A stretch of DNA of 64,000 nt, from assembly GCF_900101015.1 (NCBI RefSeq), contig NZ_FNFZ01000004.1, positions 121,749 to 185,748 of the forward strand. The letters are read 5' to 3'. This stretch comes from Sarcina sp. DSM 11001. GTDB taxonomy: Bacteria > Bacillota > Clostridia > Lachnospirales > Lachnospiraceae. This document shows, piece after piece, positions 25,341 to 34,463 of this stretch. Every line of letters starts with the position of its first letter. Positions within the stretch are counted from its first letter, which is position 1. Under the pieces are notes generated by a model. That model did no database searches, had not been told where the DNA came from, and was given only the letters and a program-made list of their open reading frames with translations. The position numbers and the translations under genes were made by a program.

Positions 25341-27269
25341 CTATACATCCAGCTCGGCATCCGCCGCGTGCTCATAAATAAAGCTTCTGCGGGGCGGTAC
25401 CTCGGAGCCCATGAGAAGCTCCGTCATTTCAGAGGCGGTGATCGCATCCTCGATCCTGACCTGTTTCATGCGGCGCCGGGCGGGATCCAGGGTCGTCTCC
25501 CATAGCTGTTCGGCATCCATCTCCCCCAGCCCCTTGTAGCGCTGCAGGGTAAAGTCTCCCCGATGGGTCTTCCGGTATTTTGCCAGGGCATTGTCGTCGT
25601 AGAGGTACTGTCCCTCTCCCCGCTTCGGAACCACCTTGTAGAGGGGGGGCATGGCGACATAGATATGGCCCTCGTAGATCAGTTCGGGCATAAACCTGTA
25701 AAAAAGTGTCAGGAGGAGTGTCGAAATATGGGCGCCGTCCACATCGGCATCAGCCATGATCACGATCTTGTCGTAGCGGAGCTTCGAGATGTCAAAATCA
25801 TTGCCGTATCCTTCCGAAAATCCGCAGCCAAAGGCATTGATCATCGTCTTGATCTCAGCATTTGCCAGGATCTTGTCGATGCTCGCCTTCTCCACGTTCA
25901 GGATCTTGCCCCGGATCGGGAGGATCGCCTGGTACATCCTGTCGCGGGCCATCTTGGCGCTGCCTCCGGCCGAGTCTCCCTCTACGATAAAGATCTCACA
26001 TTTACTGGCGTCGCGGCTGGTACAGTTGGCGAGCTTGCCGTTGGAGTCAAAGGAAAACTTCTGCCTGGTCAGCATGTTCGTCTTGGCTTTTTCCTCCGCC
26101 CTGCGGATCTTGGCGGCTTTTTCCGCGCACCCGATCACAGCCTTCAGGGTATCGAGATTTCTGTCAAAATAGCGGACGATCTCGTCTCCCGCGATCTGGG
26201 AGACCGCCTTCGCGGCATCCTGGTTGTCCAGCTTGGTCTTGGTCTGGCCCTCGAAACGGGGATCGGGATGCTTGATGGAGATGACCGCGGTCATGCCGTT
26301 GCGGATATCCGCGCCGGTAAAGTTGGTGTCCTTGTCCTTGAGGATCCCCAGGGTCCTGGCATAATTGTTGACCACCTGAGTAAATATGGTCTTGAAACCG
26401 GTCAGGTGGGTGCCTCCCTCCGCATTGTAGATGTTGTTGCAGAAGCCCAGCACATTTTCGTGGAATTCATTGACATACTGCAGGGCGATCTCCACATTGA
26501 TCCCCTCATAGGCGCCGCTGAAGCTTATGATCCCGGTGACGGCTTCCTTCTTTTTGTTGAGGGCGCGGATGAAACCGGCGATCCCGTCCGGCTCGTGGTA
26601 GGTGATCTCTTCGGGCTCCTCCCCTCTGAGATCTCTGTAAAAAATGGTCAGACCGGGATTCAGATAGGCAGTCTCGTGCAGACGGCTCTTTACATCATCC
26701 TCCTTAAACCGGGTCTTTTCAAAGATCTCCGGATCAGGCAGGAAATTGATGGATGTCCCGCTCCCCTTCGCCTTTCCGACGACCGGCAGAAGTCCGTTTT
26801 CAAGTTCCAGAAGCGGAATGCCTCTGGAATAGCGGTCCTCATAGACATACCCGTCCCTCGTAACAGTGACCGTCAGTTTCTCGGAAAGGGCATTGACCAC
26901 GCTGGAGCCTACGCCGTGCAGGCCTCCGCTGGTCTTGTAGGCGCTGTTGTCAAATTTACCGCCGGCGTGCAGAGTCGTGAACACCACGCGCTCCGCGCTG
27001 ACTCCTTTTTCATGCATACCGATCGGAATCCCTCTCCCGTTATCAGAAACAGTACAGGAACCATCGGCTTCAAGGGTGACATGGATCGTGTCGCAGAACC
27101 CGGCCAGATGCTCGTCGACGGAATTGTCCACGATCTCGTAGATCAGGTGGTTCAGTCCCCGTGTGGAGACACTGCCGATATACATACCGGGCCTGGTCCG
27201 GACAGCTTCGAGCCCTTCCAGGACCCGGATGCTCTCTGCACCGTATTGTTCATTATTTGGATTTGTCAT
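25341..27269 (-). CDS. Type IIA topoisomerase B subunit (ParE/GyrB family)
   Basis: A 642-residue ATPase subunit. The GHKL ATP-binding domain has VDNSVDEHLAGFC, SDNGRGIPIGMH and GGLHGVGSSVVNALS, with the QTK loop EGQTKTKL. The Toprim domain has FIVEGDSAGGSAKM and DADVDGAHI. It lies directly upstream of the A subunit with the same orientation, so the two form one enzyme. ParE versus GyrB cannot be decided from this subunit; the missing GyrA box in the partner suggests ParE. AAGGAG is 15 bases before the ATG, rather far. Confidence 0.87.
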   Translation of the reverse strand: MTNPNNEQYGAESIRVLEGLEAVRTRPGMYIGSVSTRGLNHLIYEIVDNSVDEHLAGFCDTIHVTLEADGSCTVSDNGRGIPIGMHEKGVSAERVVFTTLHAGGKFDNSAYKTSGGLHGVGSSVVNALSEKLTVTVTRDGYVYEDRYSRGIPLLELENGLLPVVGKAKGSGTSINFLPDPEIFEKTRFKEDDVKSRLHETAYLNPGLTIFYRDLRGEEPEEITYHEPDGIAGFIRALNKKKEAVTGIISFSGAYEGINVEIALQYVNEFHENVLGFCNNIYNAEGGTHLTGFKTIFTQVVNNYARTLGILKDKDTNFTGADIRNGMTAVISIKHPDPRFEGQTKTKLDNQDAAKAVSQIAGDEIVRYFDRNLDTLKAVIGCAEKAAKIRRAEEKAKTNMLTRQKFSFDSNGKLANCTSRDASKCEIFIVEGDSAGGSAKMARDRMYQAILPIRGKILNVEKASIDKILANAEIKTMINAFGCGFSEGYGNDFDISKLRYDKIVIMADADVDGAHISTLLLTLFYRFMPELIYEGHIYVAMPPLYKVVPKRGEGQYLYDDNALAKYRKTHRGDFTLQRYKGLGEMDAEQLWETTLDPARRRMKQVRIEDAITASEMTELLMGSEVPPRRSFIYEHAADAELDV

Positions 27270-27458
27270 TATGGTTTACTGCATCTCCTTATGATCAGAT
27301 CTCATGATTATTGCAAAAATGTAAACTGCAGATCATTTATTATGCATTATTAAATGATGTTATTTAAAAAATGTTTTAAAATATCTTACTTAAAAAATTC
27401 TACTTAAAAACTGTTGTTTCAGAAGTGAGAACAAAAACTCATGCCGGAAAAGCCGCGC

Positions 27459-27493
27459 GAAAAAAGAAGAGGTTCGCCTTAAAGGGACGAACC
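27459..27493 (-). terminator. Rho-independent terminator of degV
   Basis: Hairpin GGTTCG (27471-27476) with CGAACC (27488-27493), inner pairs CTT/AGG, followed on minus by TCTTCTTTTTTCG. Confidence 0.85.
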
Positions 27494-27529
27494 CCCATTC
27501 CTGAATCCAAGTACGCTTCTTTTCTTTTT

Positions 27530-27594
27530 TATCTGCTTTATCATCTGCGAATGATTATCTGCTTTATCATCTGTGCATGATTATCTGCGCATGG
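27530..27594. repeat. 26-bp tandem repeat after degV
   Basis: Two near-identical 26-bp units (27530-27555, 27556-27581) that differ at only two positions, and the first part of a third (27582-27594). The common part begins TATCTGCTTTATCATCTG. Confidence 0.92.
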
Positions 27595-27612
27595 TCTGCG
27601 TATGTCGGCAGA

Positions 27613-28473
27613 TCAGAGTTTTGAACTTTTTTTGGCACAGGCAATTGCCAGGGCGCCGGGACCTATATGACAGCAGATGCTGAGGGAAAGTCTGTCGTCC
27701 TCGACCTCATACCCCGGGAAGGCATCTCTCACTTCTTTTCTGAAGACTGCAAACTCATCGGGGACCTGGGCATGCACAGCATACATCCAGACATTGTTTT
27801 CTCCATAGAGGTTTTCAATGTCATGGCGGATCGCGTTGATCATAGTCGTCTTGCCCTGGTTCAGTGTCCGCGCTTTTGAAAAGGCATCCAGCCTTTCTCC
27901 CTTGATCTGCAGGACCGGCTTGATCCTCATCAGGGTGCCGATCGCCGCTGCCGCGGGTGTGATCCGCCCTCCCTTTTTCAGATATTTCAGGGTATCCAGC
28001 ATGATATAGATGCTGCTGTCAAAGCGCTCCCTCTCGAGGACCTCGCGGATCCTGGCTGCATCCATCCCGTTGGCCGCCATCTGGAGGGCATCCTGCACAG
28101 ACCGTTTCTGCGTGACAGAGATGCGCTGATTGTTGACGACATATACTTTTCCATGGTAATCGTTGGCAAGCATTCGGGCATTCTGACAGGAACCGGACAG
28201 ACCGCTGCTCATGGGGATGTAGACGATCTGGTCGTTTTTTTCAAGAGCTTTGTCCCACATCTCCAGCAGATCTGCGGGGGCGGGCTGACTGGAAAGGATG
28301 TTTTTGTCATCTGCCATCATCTGGAAAAATTCCTCTCTCGAGAGGCTGACATCCTCGTAATAGATCTTGCCATCGATCGTAAAGGGCATAGGCATCACTC
28401 CGACGCCCATATTCTTTCCATCCAGCTGTGTGATTCCGCTGTTACTGTCCGTCATAACGGCCACTCTCGGCAT
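27613..28473 (-). CDS. DegV family protein (fatty-acid-binding, FakB type)
   Basis: A 286-residue protein of the DegV family, which binds a fatty acid and presents it to the kinase FakA. Conserved segments are MTDSNSGITQ, PMSSGLSGSCQNARML and KKGGRITPAAAAIGTLM. It starts at the ATG preceded by GGAGG 7 bases away; the frame is open 66 bases further up but without a site. The fatty acid kinase FakA is encoded 2.6 kb upstream, with recG between, so the two could form a FakA/FakB system for incorporation of exogenous fatty acids. Partner choice is inferred from proximity. Confidence 0.9.
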   Translation of the reverse strand: MPRVAVMTDSNSGITQLDGKNMGVGVMPMPFTIDGKIYYEDVSLSREEFFQMMADDKNILSSQPAPADLLEMWDKALEKNDQIVYIPMSSGLSGSCQNARMLANDYHGKVYVVNNQRISVTQKRSVQDALQMAANGMDAARIREVLERERFDSSIYIMLDTLKYLKKGGRITPAAAAIGTLMRIKPVLQIKGERLDAFSKARTLNQGKTTMINAIRHDIENLYGENNVWMYAVHAQVPDEFAVFRKEVRDAFPGYEVEDDRLSLSICCHIGPGALAIACAKKSSKL

Positions 28474-28711
28474 ATCTCTACCTCCATATTTTAAAAGGAG
28501 TCCTCCGGCATTCCTCATACCATTCAACAGGATGATCAAGGGGAAAAGCTTTTTTGATCAGGTGATCCATGCCGGTCGTAAACAATACCTATACAAAAAG
28601 TATTAAAATCTTTAAAAGAAGAACATTTGATTTCAAAATATCATAATATAGGCTGTCTGTTCGAAAGTCAACTTTGATCTGCTTCTTTTCTGCAGGTGTT
28701 CACTGACGGGC

Positions 28712-30733
28712 TCAAATCGTTCCAAAGTCGATCCTCCGCTCTTCAGAGAGTCGAAACTCCGGATTATTCAGCAGGATCTCATCCGCGCAGGCAGACGCCG
28801 CCTTTAAAAGATCGGAATCCTCATAGATATCGGCAAGGTCAAACTGAGGCATCCCGCTCTGGCGCGTTCCGAAAACATCTCCCGGTCCGCGGGCTTTCAG
28901 GTCCTGCTCCGCAATGGAAAATCCGCTGCTGTTTTCTTCCAGTACCGATAGCCGGTCCGGTTTCTCTTTTCCGGTATACAAAAAAATACAATAGGACTGG
29001 TCCGCTCCCCTGCCTACCCGGCCGCGCAGCTGATGCAGCTGGGAAAGACCGAAACGCTCTGCGTTCTCAATGAGGATGACCGTGGCATTTGGGACATTGA
29101 TCCCCACTTCAATGACAGTGGTGGACACAAGGATATCTGCTTCATGCGCGGAAAATGTATCCATGACCAGAGCTTTGTCTGCGGCCTTCATGCGCCCTGT
29201 CATTGACAGGATCCGGATCGTGTCCGGAAGGGAGGCACGGAGTTTTTCTGTATAATCCCTGACGTTTTCTATCTCCTGCATCTCCCCCTCCTCCACAGCC
29301 GGGCAGATCACATAACACTGCCGGCCGGCAGCGATCTGGGAAAGGATAAAGCGGTATGCCCGTCCGCGCTGTGTATCCTGGAGGGCCAGGCTTTTCACAG
29401 GTTTTCTTTCAGGAGGAAGCGTTCTCAGGGAAGAGACCTGGAGTTCTCCGTACAGGATGATAGCCAGTGTCCTGGGGATCGGAGTGGCGCTCATGACCAG
29501 CACCGGTACATCCGAGCCCTTGTCCATAAGACCGGTGCGCTGGCGGACACCGAAGCGATGCTGCTCATCCGTGATGACAAGGCCGAGGTCCCGGAAAGAG
29601 ACCGCTTCCTGAAAAAGGGCATGGGTCCCGATGACCACATCGGCAGTCCCGCCGGCGATCTCCTCCAGGGTCTGCCTGCGTGCTTTTCCTTTTACAGAGC
29701 CTGTCAGCAGTACAGGCCGGACCGGAAGACCGCTTTTCTCCAGATAAGCTGTCAGCGTATCCATGTGCTGTCTGGCCAGGACCTCTGTGGGCGCCATCAG
29801 GGCCCCCTGTCTCCCGTTTTCCGCGCAGAGGATGAGTGCCAGAAAAGCAAGGACAGTCTTGCCGGAGCCCACGTCTCCCTGGAGCAGGCGGTTCATCAGG
29901 CGCCCTCCTGTCAGGTCGCCCCGGATCTCCCGCCAGACATCCTCCTGTTCCGGAGTAAGTGAAAAAGGAAGGGCTGCTTTAAGCCTCCCGCACCAGGCCC
30001 CTTCCTCCTTCATCGGGCGGGGGTCAATACGGCCGGCTTCTTCCGTTTTCTGTCTCCTTACCCCGATAATAAAGGAAAAGAATTCATCAAAGATCAGCCG
30101 TCTCCTCGCTTCCAGCAGGCTCTCCCTTCCTTCCGGAAAATGTATCCACTGCAGAGCCCTGTGGCGGCTGACCAGCTGGTATTTTTCCATATATTCTGGA
30201 GGAAGATCTTCTTTTATAGATGCAGTCTCTTTGAGGGCCTGCATGAGAAAAGACCGCATCCTGGCCGGGCCGATCCCTTTTACAGAAGGGTATCGGGGCT
30301 GAAAGGTCCCACGAACTTCTCCATACCGCCGGCTCTCAATGAACCATGGCTGTTCCATCACCCTGGTTTTGGCCGATGTCTCCCGAAGCACCCCTCTGAA
30401 AACAAAACTTTTGCCAGCGGTCAGGGTCTGCCTCACATAGGGCATATTAAAAAAAGTCAGCCGGACCCGGGCCGTCCCGTCCGTCCCCTCAAAATGGGAG
30501 ATCACCTTTCCCGCCCTGCGGAAAGTACTTCCTCCGGAGATCAGTGTCAGCTTCAGAGAACAGCATTCTCCCAGTTCAGCTTCCGCCACTGTGGTCTCAG
30601 GAGTGAAATGGTCATATCCGGACGGATAAAAACGCAGAAGGTCCCCTATCGTCCTGATCTCTTTTTTCATAAGGGCTTCCACCGCTTTCGGTCCTGCCCC
30701 TTTCAGTTCTTTTACCTCTGCATCAAGCCGCAT
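28712..30733 (-). CDS. recG: ATP-dependent DNA helicase RecG
   Basis: A 673-residue helicase that remodels stalled replication forks. The N-terminal wedge domain starts at KELKGAGPKAVEALMK with FYPSGYDHF. The helicase core has Walker A GDVGSGKTVLA, motif II ITDEQHRFGVRQR, MSATPIPRTLA and the C-terminal QLRGRVGRGADQSYC. Length and order are normal. AGGA precedes the ATG. It lies between fakA and degV, a common order in Clostridia. Confidence 0.97.
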   Translation of the reverse strand: MRLDAEVKELKGAGPKAVEALMKKEIRTIGDLLRFYPSGYDHFTPETTVAEAELGECCSLKLTLISGGSTFRRAGKVISHFEGTDGTARVRLTFFNMPYVRQTLTAGKSFVFRGVLRETSAKTRVMEQPWFIESRRYGEVRGTFQPRYPSVKGIGPARMRSFLMQALKETASIKEDLPPEYMEKYQLVSRHRALQWIHFPEGRESLLEARRRLIFDEFFSFIIGVRRQKTEEAGRIDPRPMKEEGAWCGRLKAALPFSLTPEQEDVWREIRGDLTGGRLMNRLLQGDVGSGKTVLAFLALILCAENGRQGALMAPTEVLARQHMDTLTAYLEKSGLPVRPVLLTGSVKGKARRQTLEEIAGGTADVVIGTHALFQEAVSFRDLGLVITDEQHRFGVRQRTGLMDKGSDVPVLVMSATPIPRTLAIILYGELQVSSLRTLPPERKPVKSLALQDTQRGRAYRFILSQIAAGRQCYVICPAVEEGEMQEIENVRDYTEKLRASLPDTIRILSMTGRMKAADKALVMDTFSAHEADILVSTTVIEVGINVPNATVILIENAERFGLSQLHQLRGRVGRGADQSYCIFLYTGKEKPDRLSVLEENSSGFSIAEQDLKARGPGDVFGTRQSGMPQFDLADIYEDSDLLKAASACADEILLNNPEFRLSEERRIDFGTI

Positions 30734-31050
30734 TCTGATTCCTGTTCCCGTCCGGGGACGAATATTTGTGAGAATTTAGTCTGTACTTTCGTCTTTACTA
30801 TTTTTTACTTTTTCTGATCTGTTATTCCCTGAATCAATAAAACGATACCGGCCTCTGCAGGCCGGTATCGAAAGCTTTTCAAATTATGCCGTTATGGGAC
30901 TGGCCAATCGCTGGTCAGTGCAGGACAGGAAATGTCATATTTCCACCGGCAGGACAGGTGTTCTTATTTAACAGACAAAAACAGATGTCCTTTTCTGCGG
31001 ATTTTCTGCGGACTGAGCAGATGTCCCTTTCCACAGAGAAAACAGGTGTC
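30734..31050. other. 317-bp intergenic region between recG and fakA
   Basis: It contains the fakA terminator (30844-30869) and drifted repeats of the fakA 3' end (30954-31050). The recG promoter should lie in 30734-30840, but I see no clear -35/-10 pair. Confidence 0.6.
30844..30869 (-). terminator. Terminator of fakA
   Basis: Perfect 10-bp stem GATACCGGCC, loop TCTGCA, GGCCGGTATC, with GTTTTATTG on the minus 3' side. It lies about 180 bp after the fakA stop because the repeat block is inserted between them. Confidence 0.8.
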
Positions 31051-31068
31051 TTATTCCGCAGACAGAAT
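30954..31068. repeat. Degenerate 27-bp repeats containing the 3' end of fakA
   Basis: Units begin ACAGRTGT at 30954, 30981, 31017 and 31042. The last (31042-31068) contains the fakA stop and last codons (complement of ATTCTGTCTGCGGAATAA); the first (30954-30980) still matches it at about 20 of 27 positions. Confidence 0.7.
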
Positions 31069-32766
31069 ATAGTAATAAATAGGCTGGCCGCCCTGCTGCA
31101 GTTCCACCTCGCAGGACTCAAAGCGGGAAAGGATCTTGGATCGTAAGGCTTCCGCCTCATCATCGGTGACATCACAGCCATAGTAGACACTGATGATCTC
31201 GGTGTCCTCGCCAACCATCTTTTCAAGAGCAGCGATGGCTGTTTCATCCCTGGTGCTGCCCACTGAGAGTATACCGGCATCACCGATACACATAATATCA
31301 TCCTTATGGATCTCGATGTCGTCAAGAACTGTGTCGCGGACTGCATAGGTCACTTCCGCGCTCTTTACCGTCTTGATCCCGGCGAGCATATTCTCCTTGT
31401 TCTCTTCTGCTGAAAGATCAGGAGCAAAATTGATGATCGCAGTAATGCCCTGAGGGATCGTGGTCGTCGGAATCACGATCACCTTCTTGTCTTCGGAGAG
31501 GTCTGCTGCCTGATTGGCCGCCATCACGATATTCTTGTTGTTGGGCAGGACAAAGACAGTATCCGCGTTTACTTTTTTCACAGCGCAGAGGATATCGTCC
31601 GTACTGGGATTCATGGTCTGTCCGCCGGAAATGACGGAGTCGACCCCCAGACCGCGGAAAATCTCTTCAATACCATCACCCACGGAAACCGCGATGAAGC
31701 CGAACTGTTTGTGCTCCATCTCGGGCTCCGGATCAGGCACCGGCTCTGTCACAGGCGCCGTTGCAGCCCCGGCTTTCGGGCTTTCCACCTCGGCGGCTTT
31801 TGCTGTTCCGGGCTTCTCGAGCTTCAGGTTTTCGATCGTAAGGGAACAAAGCTCACCGTACTGGATACCCTTCTGAAGCGCCAGGCCGGGATCATTGGTC
31901 TGGACACTGACCTGGACCTCTTCCTCAGTATGCTCACATGTAACACAGTCGCCGATCGTCTCCAGATACTTGCGCAGGCTCTTCGCCGCGGATTTATTAA
32001 ATTCCTTATCCAGTACGATCCGGAACGCAGTGCTGTAGAGATATTTGAAGACAGGGGCCTCCGGCTCGGCGGCAGCCTCCTTTGTCTGGGATTCTTCCTC
32101 CGAGATCACGGAGATCTCCTTGCCGAGATATCCGTCATAACATCCCTTCAGGAACTGGATCAGTCCCTGGCCGCCGCTGTCTACAACACCGGCCTGCTTG
32201 AGCACCGGAAGCAGATCCGGGGTCTTTGCCAGGACCTCCTCGCCGTAACTGATGACATCCGGGAAAAAGACATCAAAGTCCTCCACACCCTCGTCAGCCA
32301 GCTCTCTGGCCTTTTCCGCGATGCCCTTTGCCACAGTCAGGATCGTACCCTCCTTGGGCTTCATAACGGCTTTGTAGGCAGTCTCCACCGCACGGGCAAA
32401 GGCATCCGCGGTCACCTGGACCGTGATCGTATCCTTGTCGCGGACAACCTTGCTGAATCCGCGAAGCAGCTGAGAGAGAATGACGCCGGAATTCCCGCGG
32501 GCGCCGCGCAGCGAGCCCGAGGAGATCGCCTTGCAGATATCCCGCATGGTTCTGGATGCTTCATCGAGATTTCCAACCTCCGCGACAGCGGACTTGATGG
32601 TCAGAGTCATGTTCGTTCCTGTATCGCCGTCCGGTACAGGGAAAACATTCAGCTCATTGATCCATTCCTTTCCCGCTTCCAGCTTGGCTGCTCCTGCCAG
32701 AAACAGGGTGATCAGACGCTCGGCGTCAATGCTCCGGACACCCTCGGATTGTATATTTTCATTCAT
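31051..32766 (-). CDS. fakA: Fatty acid kinase FakA-like DAK2-domain protein (YloV)
   Basis: A 571-residue kinase that phosphorylates fatty acids bound to FakB (DegV) proteins. The N-terminal DAK2 domain (about 1-210) has FPVPDGDTGTNM, the ATP/Mg site, and GSLRGARGNSGVILSQLLRG. An Ala/Pro-rich linker (about 325-355) leads to the C-terminal domain, which ends QQGGQPIYYYILSAE. It follows yloU, the standard partner. The ATG is preceded by AAGGAG at 12 bases; a TTG 9 bases further up is too close to that site. The 3' end is duplicated downstream as a repeat block. Confidence 0.92.
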   Translation of the reverse strand: MNENIQSEGVRSIDAERLITLFLAGAAKLEAGKEWINELNVFPVPDGDTGTNMTLTIKSAVAEVGNLDEASRTMRDICKAISSGSLRGARGNSGVILSQLLRGFSKVVRDKDTITVQVTADAFARAVETAYKAVMKPKEGTILTVAKGIAEKARELADEGVEDFDVFFPDVISYGEEVLAKTPDLLPVLKQAGVVDSGGQGLIQFLKGCYDGYLGKEISVISEEESQTKEAAAEPEAPVFKYLYSTAFRIVLDKEFNKSAAKSLRKYLETIGDCVTCEHTEEEVQVSVQTNDPGLALQKGIQYGELCSLTIENLKLEKPGTAKAAEVESPKAGAATAPVTEPVPDPEPEMEHKQFGFIAVSVGDGIEEIFRGLGVDSVISGGQTMNPSTDDILCAVKKVNADTVFVLPNNKNIVMAANQAADLSEDKKVIVIPTTTIPQGITAIINFAPDLSAEENKENMLAGIKTVKSAEVTYAVRDTVLDDIEIHKDDIMCIGDAGILSVGSTRDETAIAALEKMVGEDTEIISVYYGCDVTDDEAEALRSKILSRFESCEVELQQGGQPIYYYILSAE

Positions 32767-32917
32767 GTTATTCAAACACTCCTTCCAGTCTGTATCCCGC
32801 CATTAGAAGACACAGCGGGGATCTGTCCGATCAGGATCTGTTTCTTTCAGATCCCTGCAGAATCTGCTGTTTCAGAGATCCCGGATCCCGCCGTATTCAC
32901 TTCCGGACGAAGACCGA

Positions 32918-33280
32918 TCAGTCGATCAGTCTGACTCCTTCCACGTAAATATTGATCTTCTCAATCTCCAGGCCTGTAAATTCTTCAACTTTATAGCGGA
33001 TACTCTCTATCAGATTATCTGCCACAGTTGTAATATTGACGCCGTAAGAGACGATTACATGGAAATCGATCACAAGCCGGTTTGCGGAAGTGAGCGTCAC
33101 GTCAATCCCCTTTGTCATGGTATCCTTTTTGAGAAGATTGACAATTCCTTCTTTCATATTTACACCGGCCATGCCAACGATCCCGAAGCATTCATTGGCT
33201 ACGCTGCCGGCATACTGGGCGATCACCTCATTGTCTATGGAGATGTTACCCATATGCGTATTCATATAAGAAGACTTCAT
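32918..33280 (-). CDS. yloU: Asp23/Gls24 family protein YloU
   Basis: A 120-residue protein of the Asp23 family. MGNISIDNEVIAQYAGSVA, ANECFGIVGMAGV and VSYGVNITTVADNL are characteristic. Family members include membrane-associated envelope stress proteins, but the exact role of YloU is not known. It precedes fakA and is divergent from rpmB, the common rpmB/yloU/fakA/recG order. AAAGGAG lies 11 bases before the ATG. A minus-strand -10 TATAAT is present at 33394-33399, without a good -35. Confidence 0.92.
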   Translation of the reverse strand: MKSSYMNTHMGNISIDNEVIAQYAGSVANECFGIVGMAGVNMKEGIVNLLKKDTMTKGIDVTLTSANRLVIDFHVIVSYGVNITTVADNLIESIRYKVEEFTGLEIEKINIYVEGVRLID

Positions 33281-33454
33281 AATTGCATGTACTCCTTTCA
33301 GGCCTGCAATTAAAGCAGATTTATTTCTTGCAATAAGTCCGCTTCCGTCATGAAACTGACCGGAAAACGCACTGCGCAGAAACCGACGAATAAATTATAC
33401 CCGACTCACACAAAAAAGAAAACATGAAATCTTACACTTTTCGAAAAATTTTGC

Positions 33455-33483
33455 TTGCATTCAAATAATGATTCTGCTAATAT
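33455..33483 (+). promoter_or_regulatory. Promoter of rpmB
   Basis: -35 TTGCAT (33455-33460), 17-bp spacer, -10 TAATAT (33478-33483), 45 bp before the rpmB ATG. Confidence 0.6.
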
Positions 33484-33528
33484 ACTAATGTTGTTTTTCC
33501 GAATATAAAAGGGTTAGGAGGTGTTAAG

Positions 33529-33714
33529 ATGGCCAAGTGCGATATCTGCGGCAGAGGCGCTTTCTTTGGAAATCAGGTCAGCCATTCACATAGAAGATCC
33601 AATAAAGTGTGGCACGCTAACGTTCAGAGAATTGCTGTAAAGACCGCCGGCGGCAGCAAGAAGATTCATGTCTGCACAAGATGTATGCGTTCGGGCAAGG
33701 TTGAGCGCGCTTAA
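33529..33714 (+). CDS. rpmB: 50S ribosomal protein L28
   Basis: A 61-residue bL28. It begins MAKCDICGRGAFFGNQVSHS and contains two CxxC pairs (CDIC and CTRC), so it is the zinc-binding form. AGGAGG precedes the ATG. It is a single-gene transcript with its own promoter and a strong terminator at 33803-33839. Confidence 0.97.
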   Translation: MAKCDICGRGAFFGNQVSHSHRRSNKVWHANVQRIAVKTAGGSKKIHVCTRCMRSGKVERA

Positions 33715-33796
33715 TAAGCATCTCCTCTTTCGGATGACAGGCCGAACTGTTCTCCGGATCAGGCCGTTGCTTGCCCCGTCCGTTCCATAACATGAA

Positions 33797-33839
33797 AAAA
33801 TCAGATTCCGGATCACTTTCGTGATCCGGAATCTTTTTT
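33797..33839 (+). terminator. Bidirectional terminator between rpmB and gerW
   Basis: Perfect 14-bp stem AGATTCCGGATCAC, loop TTTC, GTGATCCGGAATCT, with TTTTTT on the plus side and AAAAAA before the stem, so it can end both rpmB and the convergent gerW transcript. Confidence 0.93.
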
Positions 33840-33922
33840 GCGTGAAGCAATGAGCCATGCACGGACAAAAATGGGGACAGACGCCTGTGAGCACCGCTCA
33901 CATCCACGGCATTTTTGGACCC

Positions 33923-34396
33923 TTATTTGTTTTTATCCGGGAAAGCCGTGTTCACTGCATCCTCATCTGAGATCATCTCCGTATTTCTGGAACGGATCTT
34001 GTCAATGACTTCCGGTATCATGTCCATGATATGCGTCAGGCTGGTCTGATCCCTGACATTGACCACCTTTGTTATGTTGTTTTTGATCACGAGTACTGCA
34101 GACGGGACCATTTTGGCAGAGAAGCCTCCCATGCCGCCATCTTTGCGCTCCGCTCCGTTGGAGCCCGCGCCCACACCGATGCTGACGTCTGAGAGCGGAA
34201 TAATGATCGTATCGCCTACCGTGATCGGCTCGCCGACGACTGTCTTGGAAGTCAGGACTCCCTGGGCTCCCTCCATCAGGGAATCCAGCACCTGGTGGAA
34301 AGAATTGATCCGGTTTCCGTTGGTTTTAACACCGTTTCCGTTTCCGTTCGTCTTTACTCCGTTTGTGTTCCCGTTTCCATTCTTTTCATCCTTCAT
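33923..34396 (-). CDS. gerW: GerW family sporulation protein (YtfJ)
   Basis: A 157-residue protein of the YtfJ/GerW family, found in spore formers and needed for normal spore germination in Bacillus. The core runs from FHQVLDSLMEGAQGVLTSKT through GDTIIIPLSDVSIGVGAG to GGMGGFSAKMVPSAVLVI. The N-terminal 30 residues are low complexity, with a 9-residue duplication (NGVKTNGNG, NGVKTNGNR). AAAGGATGG precedes the ATG at about 12 bases. It follows a DUF2953 gene, as in Bacillus (ytfI-ytfJ). Confidence 0.93.
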   Translation of the reverse strand: MKDEKNGNGNTNGVKTNGNGNGVKTNGNRINSFHQVLDSLMEGAQGVLTSKTVVGEPITVGDTIIIPLSDVSIGVGAGSNGAERKDGGMGGFSAKMVPSAVLVIKNNITKVVNVRDQTSLTHIMDMIPEVIDKIRSRNTEMISDEDAVNTAFPDKNK

Positions 34397-34463
34397 TTTA
34401 AAACCGTTCCATCCTTTCCTCTTTATTAAGGAACTGCTATTTAGGGAAATAGCATGTTCGCTG

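Larger units (their letters stand above)
27270..27612. other. 343-bp intergenic region between degV and the topoisomerase B gene
   Basis: It contains the degV terminator (27459-27493), a 26-bp tandem repeat (27530-27594), and AT-rich drifted units TACTTAAAAA at 27387 and 27401 with relatives at 27361-27386 (about 13 to 14 bp period). I saw no small gene. Confidence 0.7.

Noticed and set aside
25563..27353. Very long antisense frame (596 codons) opposite the topoisomerase B gene, and a similar one (556 codons) opposite valS at 57799-59469
   Set aside because: Shadows of well-conserved genes in a GC-rich third-codon-position context; no ribosome binding site and no known domain.
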